Positions 1 through 9,637 are shown, numbered from the stretch's first letter. The stretch: 64,000 nucleotides of DNA from an uncultured Roseburia sp. (GCA_934309475.1 CAKRDK010000010.1:15543-79542); one strand, 5' to 3'. Program-made: numbers and translations. Notes: generated by a model not told the origin, from the letters alone.

Positions 1-2
1 TT

Positions 3-1010
3 TTAATTATAATCCCTGACTAAGAACATCGGCTTAATCGCCATGACCTCGTCATACTCTTCCTGCTCTACTGCAACACTTGCATTCAGTGCCTTCAAAT
101 CTTTTTTCAGCACTTCCAATGCATTAGGGATTGTAGCTGCACGGCCTTCCTGCATAATATCAATCATGCGTTTCAGCACAACCGGATGTGCATACCATGC
201 CGGAAGTGGAAAATCCGGATACTTTTGAATATATGCCTGCATATCATCCACTGCTTTTTCCAGATGGGACTCAATATATTTCTTGTTGTTCTTTGCTGTC
301 GGAAGCACGTTTGCACTGGAAAACAGAAAGATTGCTGCAAGTCCAAACAAGAGGAAATACATTGCAAATCCTGCGTGTGTTATCAGCGCATAAATGCCAT
401 ATGCACACGCTGCCACGCCCAAAATGGTAATGCTCAATGCCACCCATTTATAAGCCGGGTTGCTTCTGTCGTAAACTCTTTTCCGCTTTGCGCCGGCACT
501 GAGCGCAATACTCAGTTCCTCGTTGCGGTTCAGATACTGCATGCAGTCCTCTAACACGCGAATGTTTTCCTTTGCCTCGTCCGAAATCACCTTTGCTTTC
601 CGGCTGGCGGCACGGAGCTCCTTCTGTCTCAAACGCTTTTCAGCTTCTGCACTGTGAAGCTTGATTTCCGGATGTGTCTCCTTCACATACGCGAGCAATG
701 AGTCTACATTTTCCTCAAATTTAAAATTGCACTGTTTCTCTTCTCCGTTGTCGTATTCCACTACAAGATAGGGAATTGTGGCAAAAAGACCTTTTCCGGT
801 GAAACCGCCCTTACTCATGGCGATTCTCTTATAAATTCTTTTTACGGATGCAAACGGAATATAATATCTTCTTTCAAAATAGAAACTGTTCAGATAAATT
901 GCTTTTTTGCCGACCCCGCACGGACCAAATTTTCTGCAATTTTTCTTATCCTGTGCCAGCTCCTCTTTCTCAAGAGACTGCCTTCCAAGGCAACGTGGTT
1001 TCCACAGCAT
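3..1010 (-). CDS. Hypothetical membrane protein
   Basis: A 335-residue protein I do not recognise as a named family. Two hydrophobic segments lie at about residues 188-211 and 214-233. They are preceded by a charged, lysine- and glutamate-rich stretch (about 117-180) and followed by a soluble tail, so it is probably an integral membrane protein with both ends in the cytoplasm. The N-terminal third (about 38-110) is a beta-rich segment that may be a small domain facing the cytoplasm. The ATG start has AAGGAG about ten bases upstream. It begins 24 bases after the cstA stop on the same strand, so it is probably co-transcribed with cstA, but I see no direct functional link. Confidence 0.7.
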   Translation of the reverse strand: MLWKPRCLGRQSLEKEELAQDKKNCRKFGPCGVGKKAIYLNSFYFERRYYIPFASVKRIYKRIAMSKGGFTGKGLFATIPYLVVEYDNGEEKQCNFKFEENVDSLLAYVKETHPEIKLHSAEAEKRLRQKELRAASRKAKVISDEAKENIRVLEDCMQYLNRNEELSIALSAGAKRKRVYDRSNPAYKWVALSITILGVAACAYGIYALITHAGFAMYFLLFGLAAIFLFSSANVLPTAKNNKKYIESHLEKAVDDMQAYIQKYPDFPLPAWYAHPVVLKRMIDIMQEGRAATIPNALEVLKKDLKALNASVAVEQEEYDEVMAIKPMFLVRDYN

Positions 1011-1034
1011 ACGACCAACTCCTTTTCCTCTCGT

Positions 1035-2480
1035 TTAAGCTTCTGCCTTTGCCTGTCTTCTTGTTGCAAACATGAAGATTCCGAAGAATACAATTGCAAG
1101 AATAATACCTGCCGGATAAGCAACTGTCGTGCCAAGGTTCAGACACTCCGGTGCATAGAAGAAATATGTCATAGACACTGCACTCATAAAGGTTGCAGGA
1201 ACTGCTGTAATCCAGTAGTTCTTTTTCTCCTTAAACAGGAACATACTTGCTGTCCAAAGGACGATCATGGCAAGTGTCTGGTTCGTCCAGCTAAAGTATC
1301 TCCAGATAACGGTATAATCAAGATGTCCGATAAATGCTCCGACTGCAAGAAGCGGAATACAAAGCATCAGACGTTTTGTATATTTGGACTGATCTACATG
1401 GAACCAGTCTGCCAATACAAGTCTTGCGCTACGGAATGCCGTATCACCGGATGTGATAGGACATACAATTACACCAATCATTGCAAGTGCAATTCCGGCA
1501 CCGCCCATTGTCTTGGAACATACATCGTAAATTGCTGCTGACTGACCATTTGCAAGGATTGCACTAAGTCCTGTGCTGAGTCCGTCTGTCACTTCATAGA
1601 TAGAACAGCCTGCTGCTGCCCAGATTAAAGCGATAACACCTTCTGCAACCATTGCGCCGTAGAATACGAAATGTCCCTGTTTCTCAGACTTCATACAACG
1701 TGCCATCAGAGGTGACTGTGTCGCATGGAATCCGGATATGGCACCACATGCAACCGTGATAAACATAACGCTCCAGATTGGCGTTCCGCTCGGATGCATA
1801 TTTCTGAAGTTTGACCAGATTTCCGGAATCTGATATTCAGAATGTGTAAAGATACCAAAGATAACGCCCACTGCCATGACAATCAGACAGATACCGAAAA
1901 GCGGATAAATTCGTCCGATAATCTTATCAATGGAAATAAAGGTTGCGATGAAATAGTATGCAAGAATAATCCAAAGCCAGAATTCTGTGCTTGTAAGAAT
2001 TCCTGATACATTTCCGTTCTTAAATAACGTAACAATCAAACCTGCAGGTCCCACCGCGAAAACGGTACCAACCATAACAAGAAGTACCACACTGAAGATA
2101 CGCATTACATTCTTCATGAATCCGCCCAGATAGATACCACAGACTTCTGAAATAGAAGCACCGTCATTTCTCTCTGACAGCATACCGGAGAAGTAATCAT
2201 GTACACCACCGGCAAAGATGGTACCAAACGTAATCCATAAGAATACAACCGGTCCCCATAAGGCACCCTGCATCGCACCAAAGATTGGTCCAAGTCCTGC
2301 AATATTCAGCAGCTGAACCAGAAACAGTTTCCACTGCGGCATTACAACATAGTCTACACCATCGTTAATCTTTACCGCTGGAGTTTCCCTGTCATCCGGT
2401 GCAAATGTGTTCTCAACTACCTTACCATAAATGAAGTATCCGCCTATTAACAAGAACAGACAAATGAAAAAACTAATCAT
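1035..2480 (-). CDS. cstA: CstA family carbon starvation/peptide transporter
   Basis: A 481-residue polytopic membrane protein of the CstA family (carbon starvation protein; peptide or pyruvate uptake in characterised members). Conserved features seen are the N-terminal block with IAGLGPIFGAMQGALWGP, a following GGVHDYFSGM segment and many hydrophobic helices. It is shorter than E. coli CstA (about 700 residues) but normal for the short Firmicutes form. The start chosen is the ATG at 2480, which has GGGAGG eight bases upstream; an in-frame extension upstream has no such site. A sigma-A-like promoter lies at 2537-2564. Substrate cannot be told from sequence. Confidence 0.9.
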   Translation of the reverse strand: MISFFICLFLLIGGYFIYGKVVENTFAPDDRETPAVKINDGVDYVVMPQWKLFLVQLLNIAGLGPIFGAMQGALWGPVVFLWITFGTIFAGGVHDYFSGMLSERNDGASISEVCGIYLGGFMKNVMRIFSVVLLVMVGTVFAVGPAGLIVTLFKNGNVSGILTSTEFWLWIILAYYFIATFISIDKIIGRIYPLFGICLIVMAVGVIFGIFTHSEYQIPEIWSNFRNMHPSGTPIWSVMFITVACGAISGFHATQSPLMARCMKSEKQGHFVFYGAMVAEGVIALIWAAAGCSIYEVTDGLSTGLSAILANGQSAAIYDVCSKTMGGAGIALAMIGVIVCPITSGDTAFRSARLVLADWFHVDQSKYTKRLMLCIPLLAVGAFIGHLDYTVIWRYFSWTNQTLAMIVLWTASMFLFKEKKNYWITAVPATFMSAVSMTYFFYAPECLNLGTTVAYPAGIILAIVFFGIFMFATRRQAKAEA

Positions 2481-2536
2481 AGCTTTTCCCTCCCTTTTTA
2501 TGAATTTAATTGTTAACAGCACTGTTTCATAACTTC

Positions 2537-2564
2537 ATTATAGTATTCTCAATTTGAAATTCAA
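2537..2564 (-). promoter_or_regulatory. Promoter of cstA
   Basis: TTGAAT (minus strand, 2559-2564), a 16-base spacer and a perfect TATAAT (2537-2542), about 55 bases upstream of the cstA ATG. No operator is obvious. Confidence 0.6.
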
Positions 2565-2579
2565 CGGCTTATTGCTAAA

Positions 2580-2600
2580 AAATTGACCAATTTTTTATGT
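2580..2600 (-). terminator. AU-rich hairpin after the MFS gene
   Basis: AAAAAATTG-GT-CAATTTTTT is a perfect 9-bp hairpin with a U tract in the gap between the MFS stop codon and the cstA promoter. It is poor in GC, so it would be a weak terminator. Confidence 0.4.
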
Positions 2601-2640
2601 AATTTTTGTATAATTTTATAATGTTTATCGTTTTTTCAGA

Positions 2641-3828
2641 CTATTTCGTCATGTCTTTTTTCGATTTTGTCAAAACAATTCCAACAATTAATAAAATCGG
2701 AAAAATAATCGCAGCCAAAATACCGCGCTTTAAGTTCTCGGATGCCACACTTGAGACATAACCTACTAAAGTAGGTCCACCGGAACAGCCCAGGTCACCG
2801 GCAAGCGCAAGCAGTGCGAACATCGCTGTTCCACCATTTTGCAGAGTGGCGGATGCCTTGCTGAACGTTCCCGGCCACATAATTCCCACCGACAATCCAC
2901 AGATGGCGCATCCAACCAAAGACACAACCGGCGATGACGACAGCGAAATACAGAGGTAGGAAATCATACAGAGCACACCGCTTCCCACCATAAAACGGTC
3001 TAAGTCCATGCGGTCACCGAATTTTCCATAGAAAGCTCTGGCACTTCCCATCAGTATCGCAAATGCCATCGGGCCTGCAAGATCTCCGATTGTCTTGCTG
3101 ACGCCAAGTCCTTTTTCCGCAAATGTGGATGCCCACTGGCTTACCGACTGTTCGCTGGCACCGGAGCAGACCATCATAAGCATCAGAATCCAGAACATTT
3201 TATTCCGGAATAATTCTTTCATTGTCATGCCGGACTCTCCCTCCTCAATCAGAGGCGCAATCGGAGAGCCCGTAAATATAACTGCATTTATAATTGGAAT
3301 CAGCACCCATACACAGGTGAGAATTCTCCAGTTTTCGATACCGAAACAGCGGAAAAACAAGGTAGAGAGCAATACAACTCCCACGTGTCCCCAACAATAA
3401 AAAGAATGTAACAGACTCATCGCTTTTTCCTTATTGTCGGTCGGACAGCTTTCCATAATCGGACTAATGAGCACCTCAATCAGTCCGCCACCTAACGCAT
3501 AGATAGAAACCGCAATCAGAAGGCCTGCATAAGCATTCGGCAGTAAGTCCGGCAGAATAACAAGCCCTAACAGTCCAAGCGCGGATGCAATGTGTGCAAT
3601 GAGAATGGAGGTCTTATATCCAATCTTATCCACAAAACCGGTCGATAACAGGTCTACAATCAACTGAATTCCAAAGTTGATGGTGATAAGTGTGGTAATC
3701 TGACTCATCGGTATTCCATAGGTACTTTCAAAAGTCAAAAACAGTAACGGTACAAAATTGTTTACAATTGCCTGAACGATATAACCGATAAAACAGGCAT
3801 ACATTGTCTTCTGGTAATTCTTCTGCAT
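2641..3828 (-). CDS. MFS transporter downstream of folT
   Basis: A 395-residue major facilitator protein with about 12 predicted membrane helices and the MFS-type loop motif after helix 2 (FVDKIGYKTS). The start chosen is the ATG at 3828 with GGAGA upstream; the long in-frame extension overlaps folT and is unlikely. It begins only 17 bases after the folT stop with no terminator between, so it appears to be the second gene of the THF-riboswitch transcript. That suggests a substrate related to folate, pterins, p-aminobenzoate or one-carbon metabolism, but this is inference from position only. The sequence alone reads as a general MFS_1 permease. Confidence 0.85.
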   Translation of the reverse strand: MQKNYQKTMYACFIGYIVQAIVNNFVPLLFLTFESTYGIPMSQITTLITINFGIQLIVDLLSTGFVDKIGYKTSILIAHIASALGLLGLVILPDLLPNAYAGLLIAVSIYALGGGLIEVLISPIMESCPTDNKEKAMSLLHSFYCWGHVGVVLLSTLFFRCFGIENWRILTCVWVLIPIINAVIFTGSPIAPLIEEGESGMTMKELFRNKMFWILMLMMVCSGASEQSVSQWASTFAEKGLGVSKTIGDLAGPMAFAILMGSARAFYGKFGDRMDLDRFMVGSGVLCMISYLCISLSSSPVVSLVGCAICGLSVGIMWPGTFSKASATLQNGGTAMFALLALAGDLGCSGGPTLVGYVSSVASENLKRGILAAIIFPILLIVGIVLTKSKKDMTK

Positions 3829-3845
3829 AAAAATGCTTTCTCCTT

Positions 3846-4388
3846 TTATGAAATCTGTCTGCTCTCCTCCACCGGAGTGTCGCGGAACACAGCGATATGT
3901 TTCATAAGCATAGGAATGACTGCCACATAGACAATCGATGTCACGATACCGGAAAGGTAACGCCATACAATCATGCCAAATACATATGCAAATGAGTAGT
4001 AGCCATAAATCTTGCTGTCAATATACATAACTGCCGTATTCATTGTTGTAACTACAAGCGCACTTAAAATTGTAATAAATGTCATTTGTTTTACATTCAG
4101 TTTGAAGTTTTTGTGCTTCGCATATGCTCCAATCATAAGTCCCTTCACACCTGCCGGAAGAATCCAGAGGATTGTCGTCGGTGTCAGGCCGTATTTTAAC
4201 ATCTGGTTCAGGAAACTTCCAATCAGACCGATTTCAAGACCGGCAGACGGACCAAACAGCATCGCTCCGATGACAATCGGAAGACCGGACACCGTGATTA
4301 CCATGTTTCCAAGGTTAATGGATACATAGCACAGCACAACATGCATTGCAATAAACAATGCATTCAACACTAATTTTTTTGTTTTCAT
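3846..4388 (-). CDS. folT: Folate ECF transporter S component
   Basis: A 180-residue, six-helix membrane protein of the folate-family ECF S components. These are the substrate-binding subunits that share EcfA/EcfT energising modules (not encoded in this window). Supporting blocks are the N-terminal KLVLNALFIAMHVVL helix, SGLPIVIGAMLFGP, and the LKYGLTPTTILWILPAG region typical of FolT. The ATG at 4388 has AAAGGAG nine bases upstream; that Shine-Dalgarno sequence lies inside a hairpin controlled by the upstream THF riboswitch. Family assignment is strong because sequence and riboswitch agree independently. Confidence 0.9.
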   Translation of the reverse strand: MKTKKLVLNALFIAMHVVLCYVSINLGNMVITVSGLPIVIGAMLFGPSAGLEIGLIGSFLNQMLKYGLTPTTILWILPAGVKGLMIGAYAKHKNFKLNVKQMTFITILSALVVTTMNTAVMYIDSKIYGYYSFAYVFGMIVWRYLSGIVTSIVYVAVIPMLMKHIAVFRDTPVEESRQIS

Positions 4389-4396
4389 AGAAAAAA

Positions 4397-4431
4397 CTCC
4401 TTTCATCTGGCATTTTGCCACATAAAAGGAG
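4397..4431 (-). promoter_or_regulatory. Shine-Dalgarno-sequestering switch hairpin of folT
   Basis: A 16-bp stem with one G-G mismatch and a three-base AAA loop, starting CTCCTTTTATGTGGCA and closing with AAAGGAG, the ribosome-binding site of folT. It is followed by six U residues, so it could act as terminator as well as translational lock. The ATGTGGCA in its 5' arm can instead pair with TGCCACAT at the 3' end of the riboswitch P1 stem, giving two mutually exclusive folds. Confidence 0.8.
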
Positions 4432-4454
4432 ATTCCTCATCTTATCTTAAATGT

Positions 4455-4563
4455 GGCAGCGGGATGCAACTAATGCACAGCGCATTACAATTCCTTGTAA
4501 CACTTCGTCCGGTGAACAACTCCCCGTCTCACCGGCACGTGACTCACAATAGCTTACTCTGCC
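4455..4563 (-). ncRNA. THF (tetrahydrofolate) riboswitch
   Basis: The minus-strand leader of folT shows THF-I class features. The 5' strand is GGCAGAGTAAGC and the 3' strand is TTGCATCCCGCTGCC, so GGCAG and CTGCC close P1. Between them are the conserved GTGCCGGTGA and GGGAGTTGT segments, with GCCGGTGA pairing with TCACCGGA and followed by CGAAG. Ligand binding would hold P1 closed and free the downstream hairpin to hide the folT Shine-Dalgarno sequence. Confidence 0.88.
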
Positions 4564-4624
4564 ATTTTTTGCTATTTGCTTGTAACAGGGCTAATGCTAA
4601 CACAACTCATCCTTCATTGCAACC

Positions 4625-5989
4625 CTATTCATGATATTCTTTTCGTTTCAATTCCTGCCATACCATAATCGTTCCGACTATAGCCGCCATTAAATCGGCA
4701 ATCGGTCCGGCATACATAATACCGTCGATTCCCAGAAACAGCGGAAAGATGACCAGAAATGGCAGCAGGAAAATAATCTGTCTCGTCAGAGACAGCCAGA
4801 TACCACGCTTCGGTTTTCCAATCGCCGTAAAAAAGTTCGACGAAATCGGCTGCATAAAGTTTACAAACGTAAAGAATAAAAATACTTTAAAATACTGGAT
4901 TGCGAAGCGGTAATATTCCTCGGAACCCTGTCCGAAAATAGAAATAATCTGTCTCGGCGCAAACTGGAACAGGCAGAATGCAAGTACCGACATGATGATT
5001 CCACAAGTAATCGCCTGCAGATATGCCTTCTTGACTCTCGCATAGCGTCTGGCACCATAGTTGAAGCTGACAATCGGCTGCAATCCCTGCGAAATACCGA
5101 TGATAAAGGACATAAAAAGCATATTTACCTTGGAAATAATTCCTGCACACGCAATCGGTATCGCCTCACCATACACGGAAAGTCCTCCGTAATATTTCAA
5201 TGACTTATTCATCACAATCTGGACAATCATCATGGAAATCTGATTCGTACACGGCGCCGCCCCCAAAGAAGCGATTCGCTCCACCTGCTCTTTGTGGATG
5301 ACGAGGTGTTCTTTTCGGATGGTCACGGTCTTGCAGTGCGATAAAAACCAGATGACAAGTGCGCCGGAAATCACCTGACCGATTACAGTCGCATACGCTG
5401 CGCCCGCCATGCCAAGTCCAAGCCCGAACACGAATACCGCATCTAAAATCGTGTTAATCACCGCACCAATCAGGTTGCAGACCATCGTAATTTCCGGTCT
5501 GCCGTCCGCACGGATTAAGTGTCCGCCACCCGTGGTCAGTATCAGGAACGGAAATCCAACGGATACGATTCTGGTATAAGTCTTTGCATACTCTAACACA
5601 TTTTCCGGAGAACCGAAAAAGCACAGCATCGGCTCTAAAAAAATCTGGGTAATCAGGCATAATACGAGTCCACATGTAAAAAGCAATACGGCTGCATTCC
5701 CAAGATAGTAGACCGCTTTTTCCTTCTCTCCTTTTCCCAGTGCAATATTAAAGCAGGATGCACCACCGATACCAAACAGGAGTGCAATCGCTACACAGGA
5801 AATAGACAGCGGGAACGAAATATTCGTTGCTGCATTACCGAGTTCTCCAACGCTTCTTCCTATGAAGAACTGGTCAATTATATTATACAGCGAGCCAACC
5901 AGCATGGCGACCATGCTCGGTATCGCAAACTGACGCAGCAGCTTCCCCGTCTTCTCTACTCCTAACGGATTATTTTCTCTGTTGTTCAT
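4625..5989 (-). CDS. MATE family efflux transporter
   Basis: A 454-residue MATE transporter (drug or metabolite/cation antiporter) with two homologous bundles of about six helices. The N-terminal GKLLRQFAIPSMVAMLVGSLYNIIDQFFIG block is the family hallmark, split here between LLRQFAIPSMVAM and YNIIDQFFIG. The start taken is the ATG at 5989 (product begins MNNRENNP); upstream in-frame codons lack a better ribosome site. It is divergent in sequence from the second MATE gene at 41133. Substrate is unknown. It stands alone between the THF leader and a histidine kinase gene. Confidence 0.88.
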   Translation of the reverse strand: MNNRENNPLGVEKTGKLLRQFAIPSMVAMLVGSLYNIIDQFFIGRSVGELGNAATNISFPLSISCVAIALLFGIGGASCFNIALGKGEKEKAVYYLGNAAVLLFTCGLVLCLITQIFLEPMLCFFGSPENVLEYAKTYTRIVSVGFPFLILTTGGGHLIRADGRPEITMVCNLIGAVINTILDAVFVFGLGLGMAGAAYATVIGQVISGALVIWFLSHCKTVTIRKEHLVIHKEQVERIASLGAAPCTNQISMMIVQIVMNKSLKYYGGLSVYGEAIPIACAGIISKVNMLFMSFIIGISQGLQPIVSFNYGARRYARVKKAYLQAITCGIIMSVLAFCLFQFAPRQIISIFGQGSEEYYRFAIQYFKVFLFFTFVNFMQPISSNFFTAIGKPKRGIWLSLTRQIIFLLPFLVIFPLFLGIDGIMYAGPIADLMAAIVGTIMVWQELKRKEYHE

Positions 5990-6133
5990 TTCATCACCAA
6001 TCTCTTTCTTATCATTGTGCACAAGAGAACAATTCCTCATTCACTTGTATACAGGCTTTACTTATTATAGGCAAGAATCTGACATTTTGCAAAGGATTTG
6101 TCAAAAAGAATCCTGTTCAAAGCGATTTTGGTG

Positions 6134-6166
6134 CAAAAAAACCGGGCGCTTACGCACCCGGTTATT
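6134..6166 (-). terminator. Rho-independent terminator after the histidine kinase gene
   Basis: Minus strand ACCGGGTGCG-TAAG-CGCCCGGT followed by seven U residues, 20 bases after the kinase stop codon. It ends the response regulator-kinase operon. Confidence 0.85.
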
Positions 6167-6187
6167 GAAATTACACATATAGTTGTT

Positions 6188-8752
6188 CTATAGATTTTCC
6201 GGTGTCGGATTCGTTGGCTCTTGCTGCTGCACCGGTCCCTGCACCTGCGGGAATGTCAGTACAACCTTAAACAAATCGCCGTCTACCATCAGTTCAAAGC
6301 GCCCCTTCATAAGCTCTGTCAGATTCTGCGCAATGTTTAATCCAAGTCCGTTTCCCTCTGTATTTCTGGAACTGTCACCGCGCACGAAACGCTCCATCAG
6401 TTCCTCACTTGAGATATTTAACGGATATTTGGATGTATTGCGGAACGTGATGGTGACACTTCCGTTCACTGCCTCCAGATTAATGTAGACACGTGTTCCC
6501 GGCTGTGCATATTTGCAGATGTTGTTCATCAGGTTGTCAATGACACGCCAGAAATGTCTTCCGTCCGCCATGATATAAACCGGCACCTCCGGTCTTTGAA
6601 TGATGAGGTCTAAATCTGCTGCCTCCGTCCGCTCGCCAAACTCTCCGACTGTCTGTACCAGAAAGACACCCGCTTCACAAAGTTCCATGGTAACACTTAA
6701 GTTACCGGTTGATGCTTTCGATGCTTCCATCAGGTCTTCAATCAGTTTTTTCAGACGTGCCGACTGACGGTCAAGCACTTCTAAATATTCCTCTGCCGTC
6801 TCGTTGTGCAAGTCTTCTTTTTCCAGTAAATCCACATAATTGATAATGGATGTCAGCGGTGTCTTGATGTCGTGCGAGACATTTGTAATTAATTCTGTCT
6901 TGAAACGTTCGCTCTTCATGCGCGCATCTACCGCTTTGGTAATACCATCTCCAATGTTGTTGAGGTTCTCACCGTGCTCCTTGAAATCAGGGAACATCCT
7001 ACGTGTATCCACTTTATATTCCGCATCCCCGGAAGCAATGTGTCTTCCTGCATCCTGCAATTTCCGCAGCTCTACAACCACTTTTAGCAGGAAAAGTGCA
7101 AGCAGGATTTTTTCCACAAACCACAGGAAAAGATGTGCGCCGAGCGCATATTGCGTTACCAGAATGAAAAAGAATTCCAAAAATGATATTCCCACAAATA
7201 TCAAAACGGCTTTCCACGCTAACGGAACTGCGGTCAGTGTTTTTTTGATTACACGGATAATGCCAGAACATATCTTTGCAATTACGGTATTTTGCCACCA
7301 TTTTCCATGCTTCACACGGACTGCCAGGCTCAAGAGACATTCGATACCGAAAAGCTCCAACACCAGAAGAAGTCCCATAAAAATGATTACAAAGAAGATG
7401 CTCTCTCCAAGATGATAGCTGACCTCTATGGCTGCACCAAGCAGAAATCCTCCTGCCAATAATGCCAGCACCGCATAGACATCCGCCGGAATCTTATCCA
7501 TCCAGGTAAGCACAATCTCATCCGTTCCCTTGCGGTGTCCTGCTGCCTGAATCAAAAAGATAAGACCTCCCAAAAATACCACAAGTGATAACGCCGCAAT
7601 CACAAAGACCACATAGCGGGCTGCATATGCATTTCCCATCACAATCTTTGCCTTTACGAACAAATCTCCGTCCGACCAGTTACCCTCATTTATCAGTTTT
7701 CCCCTTGGCATTAAGGCAATCACGGTATAATTTTCTACTACCTCGCTGGAGGCGACACTGAGATAGCTTTCAGAATATACACCGTATTTTTCATCCGATG
7801 TGGAAGTAGCCCCCGCTGAAAAATAGACCGGTGTAATGCTGTCCCTAAAGTCATAGGTATAACCATCTAAGGTAACCTCTGTCCAATTCTCATATCCGAG
7901 TGCCGTTCCATCCAGTTCGTTCAGACTGACATTCCCTTTTCGAATGATATCTTTCACCAGTTCGTCTACGCTGACATCCGCTGTAATCTGCTCATCCGGA
8001 ATCGCTTCTTCTGTACTTGCCACTTCGTCTGTAGCAGTCGTCTCTTCTGCTATTGTGTAGCTTTCATCTGCTGCAGTCTCCTCCGTCGGGTAATTCTCAT
8101 AGGAAACCTGCGCCTGATAATTCTGGCTCTTTTTCGAATAGGTCAGTTCTAAGACAATCCTGCTGCCGTCCTCTTTTTCAACCGGAATCTCTATCTTTTT
8201 CGCCGGATAATACGTTCCGTCGCAGTCATAATAGAAAATTCCACTCTGCATTTCATAGACTCGTTTATCAATATAGTTGTATTCATTATCCCCGTCGTTC
8301 TGGTAATAATAATTGATATCCCAGATAGAATCGCCGTAGGTGAATGTAGTACTGTCTGTAATCGCAAAGCTGTATTCCCAATAATCCCCTTTTTCTACCT
8401 TGTCGGTAAAGTTACGCTGTTCATAACTTTTCTCATCATTTAAATCATACTCAGACAGCGCGGTATCCGATGTTTTCAAGATACCGTATGAAAAATTGGT
8501 ACCCTCAAAATAGTTCGCATTACTGTCCGCATCGTCCTGCTCCGTTTCCCGGTACTGCATGGCACGATATGCATAGCGTTCCGCTATCGTTTTATAAAAT
8601 GATTGCACTGCCTCTTCTTGGGTGCTGTTATAAACACCTGCTTCCTCACAGGCAATCGCGGCGATTGCAGAGCCCATAAATGTAAAACTGCTGATTACAA
8701 TGAGAACCCATGCCGCTATTTTGGCTCCTGCCGAGCCCTTCCACTTGTTCAT
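6188..8752 (-). CDS. Sensor histidine kinase with large extracellular domain
   Basis: An 854-residue membrane kinase. A signal-anchor helix (about residues 10-35) is followed by a 330-residue extracellular region rich in acidic residues, Thr and Tyr. About six hydrophobic helices follow (about 370-590), then the cytoplasmic kinase: HisKA with SHDIKTPLTS (His near residue 627), then the ATPase domain with N box NLMNNICKYA, G box GNGLGLNIA. It starts 14 bases after the response regulator stop, so the two are one operon and surely partners. The sensed signal is unknown; the unusual length suggests an envelope stimulus. The phosphoacceptor and ATP-binding motifs are intact, so it should be active. 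Confidence 0.9.
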   Translation of the reverse strand: MNKWKGSAGAKIAAWVLIVISSFTFMGSAIAAIACEEAGVYNSTQEEAVQSFYKTIAERYAYRAMQYRETEQDDADSNANYFEGTNFSYGILKTSDTALSEYDLNDEKSYEQRNFTDKVEKGDYWEYSFAITDSTTFTYGDSIWDINYYYQNDGDNEYNYIDKRVYEMQSGIFYYDCDGTYYPAKKIEIPVEKEDGSRIVLELTYSKKSQNYQAQVSYENYPTEETAADESYTIAEETTATDEVASTEEAIPDEQITADVSVDELVKDIIRKGNVSLNELDGTALGYENWTEVTLDGYTYDFRDSITPVYFSAGATSTSDEKYGVYSESYLSVASSEVVENYTVIALMPRGKLINEGNWSDGDLFVKAKIVMGNAYAARYVVFVIAALSLVVFLGGLIFLIQAAGHRKGTDEIVLTWMDKIPADVYAVLALLAGGFLLGAAIEVSYHLGESIFFVIIFMGLLLVLELFGIECLLSLAVRVKHGKWWQNTVIAKICSGIIRVIKKTLTAVPLAWKAVLIFVGISFLEFFFILVTQYALGAHLFLWFVEKILLALFLLKVVVELRKLQDAGRHIASGDAEYKVDTRRMFPDFKEHGENLNNIGDGITKAVDARMKSERFKTELITNVSHDIKTPLTSIINYVDLLEKEDLHNETAEEYLEVLDRQSARLKKLIEDLMEASKASTGNLSVTMELCEAGVFLVQTVGEFGERTEAADLDLIIQRPEVPVYIMADGRHFWRVIDNLMNNICKYAQPGTRVYINLEAVNGSVTITFRNTSKYPLNISSEELMERFVRGDSSRNTEGNGLGLNIAQNLTELMKGRFELMVDGDLFKVVLTFPQVQGPVQQQEPTNPTPENL

Positions 8753-8766
8753 AGATTACTCCTTTT

Positions 8767-9453
8767 CTATGCTTCCATTTTGTAACCGCGTCCCCAGACA
8801 ACTTTTAAGTAGCGTGGTTCTGCCGGATTGTACTCCACCTTTTCACGCAGATGTCTGATATGTACCGCAACGGTATTCTCGGTGCCGTAAGGATTATCTT
8901 TCCACACTTTTTCGTAAATCTGATTCGGAGAAAAAACCTGCCCCGGATGTTCCATCAGTAATTTTAAAATGTCATATTCCGTTCTTGTCACCGGAACTTT
9001 CTCTCCGTCAAGTGTCACTTCTTTCGTCTTGTCATCTAATTCAATTCCTCCGATTACCAGTGTATCTTTCTGGACGCTTCCTCCGCCAAGCTGCATGTAG
9101 CGGCGCAGCTGGGACTTCACCCTCGCCTGCAATTCCACCGGATTAAACGGTTTCGTCACATAGTCATCTGCACCCACGGTAAGCCCTAACACTTTGTCCG
9201 TGTCCTCGCTCTTTGCCGTCAGAAGAATCACCGGCACATTGCTTTTCTCGCGAATCTTGACCATCGCTGAAATGCCGTTCATCTGTGGCATCATCACATC
9301 CATCAGTACAAGATGAATATCCTGCTCTTCTATGATTTCGAGTGCTTCGTTTCCATTGTAGGCCTCAAATACCTGATAACCATCCGCCTGTAAATAAATA
9401 CTTAACGCAGATACGATATCCTTTTCGTCATCACATACCAATATGTTGTACAT
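8767..9453 (-). CDS. OmpR-family response regulator
   Basis: A 228-residue regulator. The receiver domain (1-120) has acidic residues DDE at 8-10, phosphoacceptor Asp52 in LVLMDVMMP and Lys in VTKPF. The C-terminal winged helix (about 130-228) ends with RGYKMEA. The ATG at 9453 is chosen because the receiver begins there (MYNILVCDDE) and GGGAG lies upstream. It is the first gene of the operon with the histidine kinase at 6188. Target genes are unknown. Confidence 0.93.
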   Translation of the reverse strand: MYNILVCDDEKDIVSALSIYLQADGYQVFEAYNGNEALEIIEEQDIHLVLMDVMMPQMNGISAMVKIREKSNVPVILLTAKSEDTDKVLGLTVGADDYVTKPFNPVELQARVKSQLRRYMQLGGGSVQKDTLVIGGIELDDKTKEVTLDGEKVPVTRTEYDILKLLMEHPGQVFSPNQIYEKVWKDNPYGTENTVAVHIRHLREKVEYNPAEPRYLKVVWGRGYKMEA

Positions 9454-9534
9454 TTTCTTAACGCTCCCATTCTTCGAAGTTTCTTTATGCATAAAGTTCG
9501 CACCGCCGGAATCTCTTTTTTTCTTTTGCCATAA

Positions 9535-9590
9535 AAAAATTCCGCTACCAGTGCTATGAATCATCATATACACATTGTAGCGGAACTTTT
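9535..9590 (-). terminator. Terminator after the DEAD-box helicase gene
   Basis: Minus strand TTCCGCTAC and GTAGCGGAA pair around a long loop and are followed by seven U residues. It lies 50 bases past the helicase stop and insulates the response regulator operon. Confidence 0.65.
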
Positions 9591-9637
9591 ATGAACTTCC
9601 AATATGCAAACTTATTAAGATTTGATGAAGTTACTGC

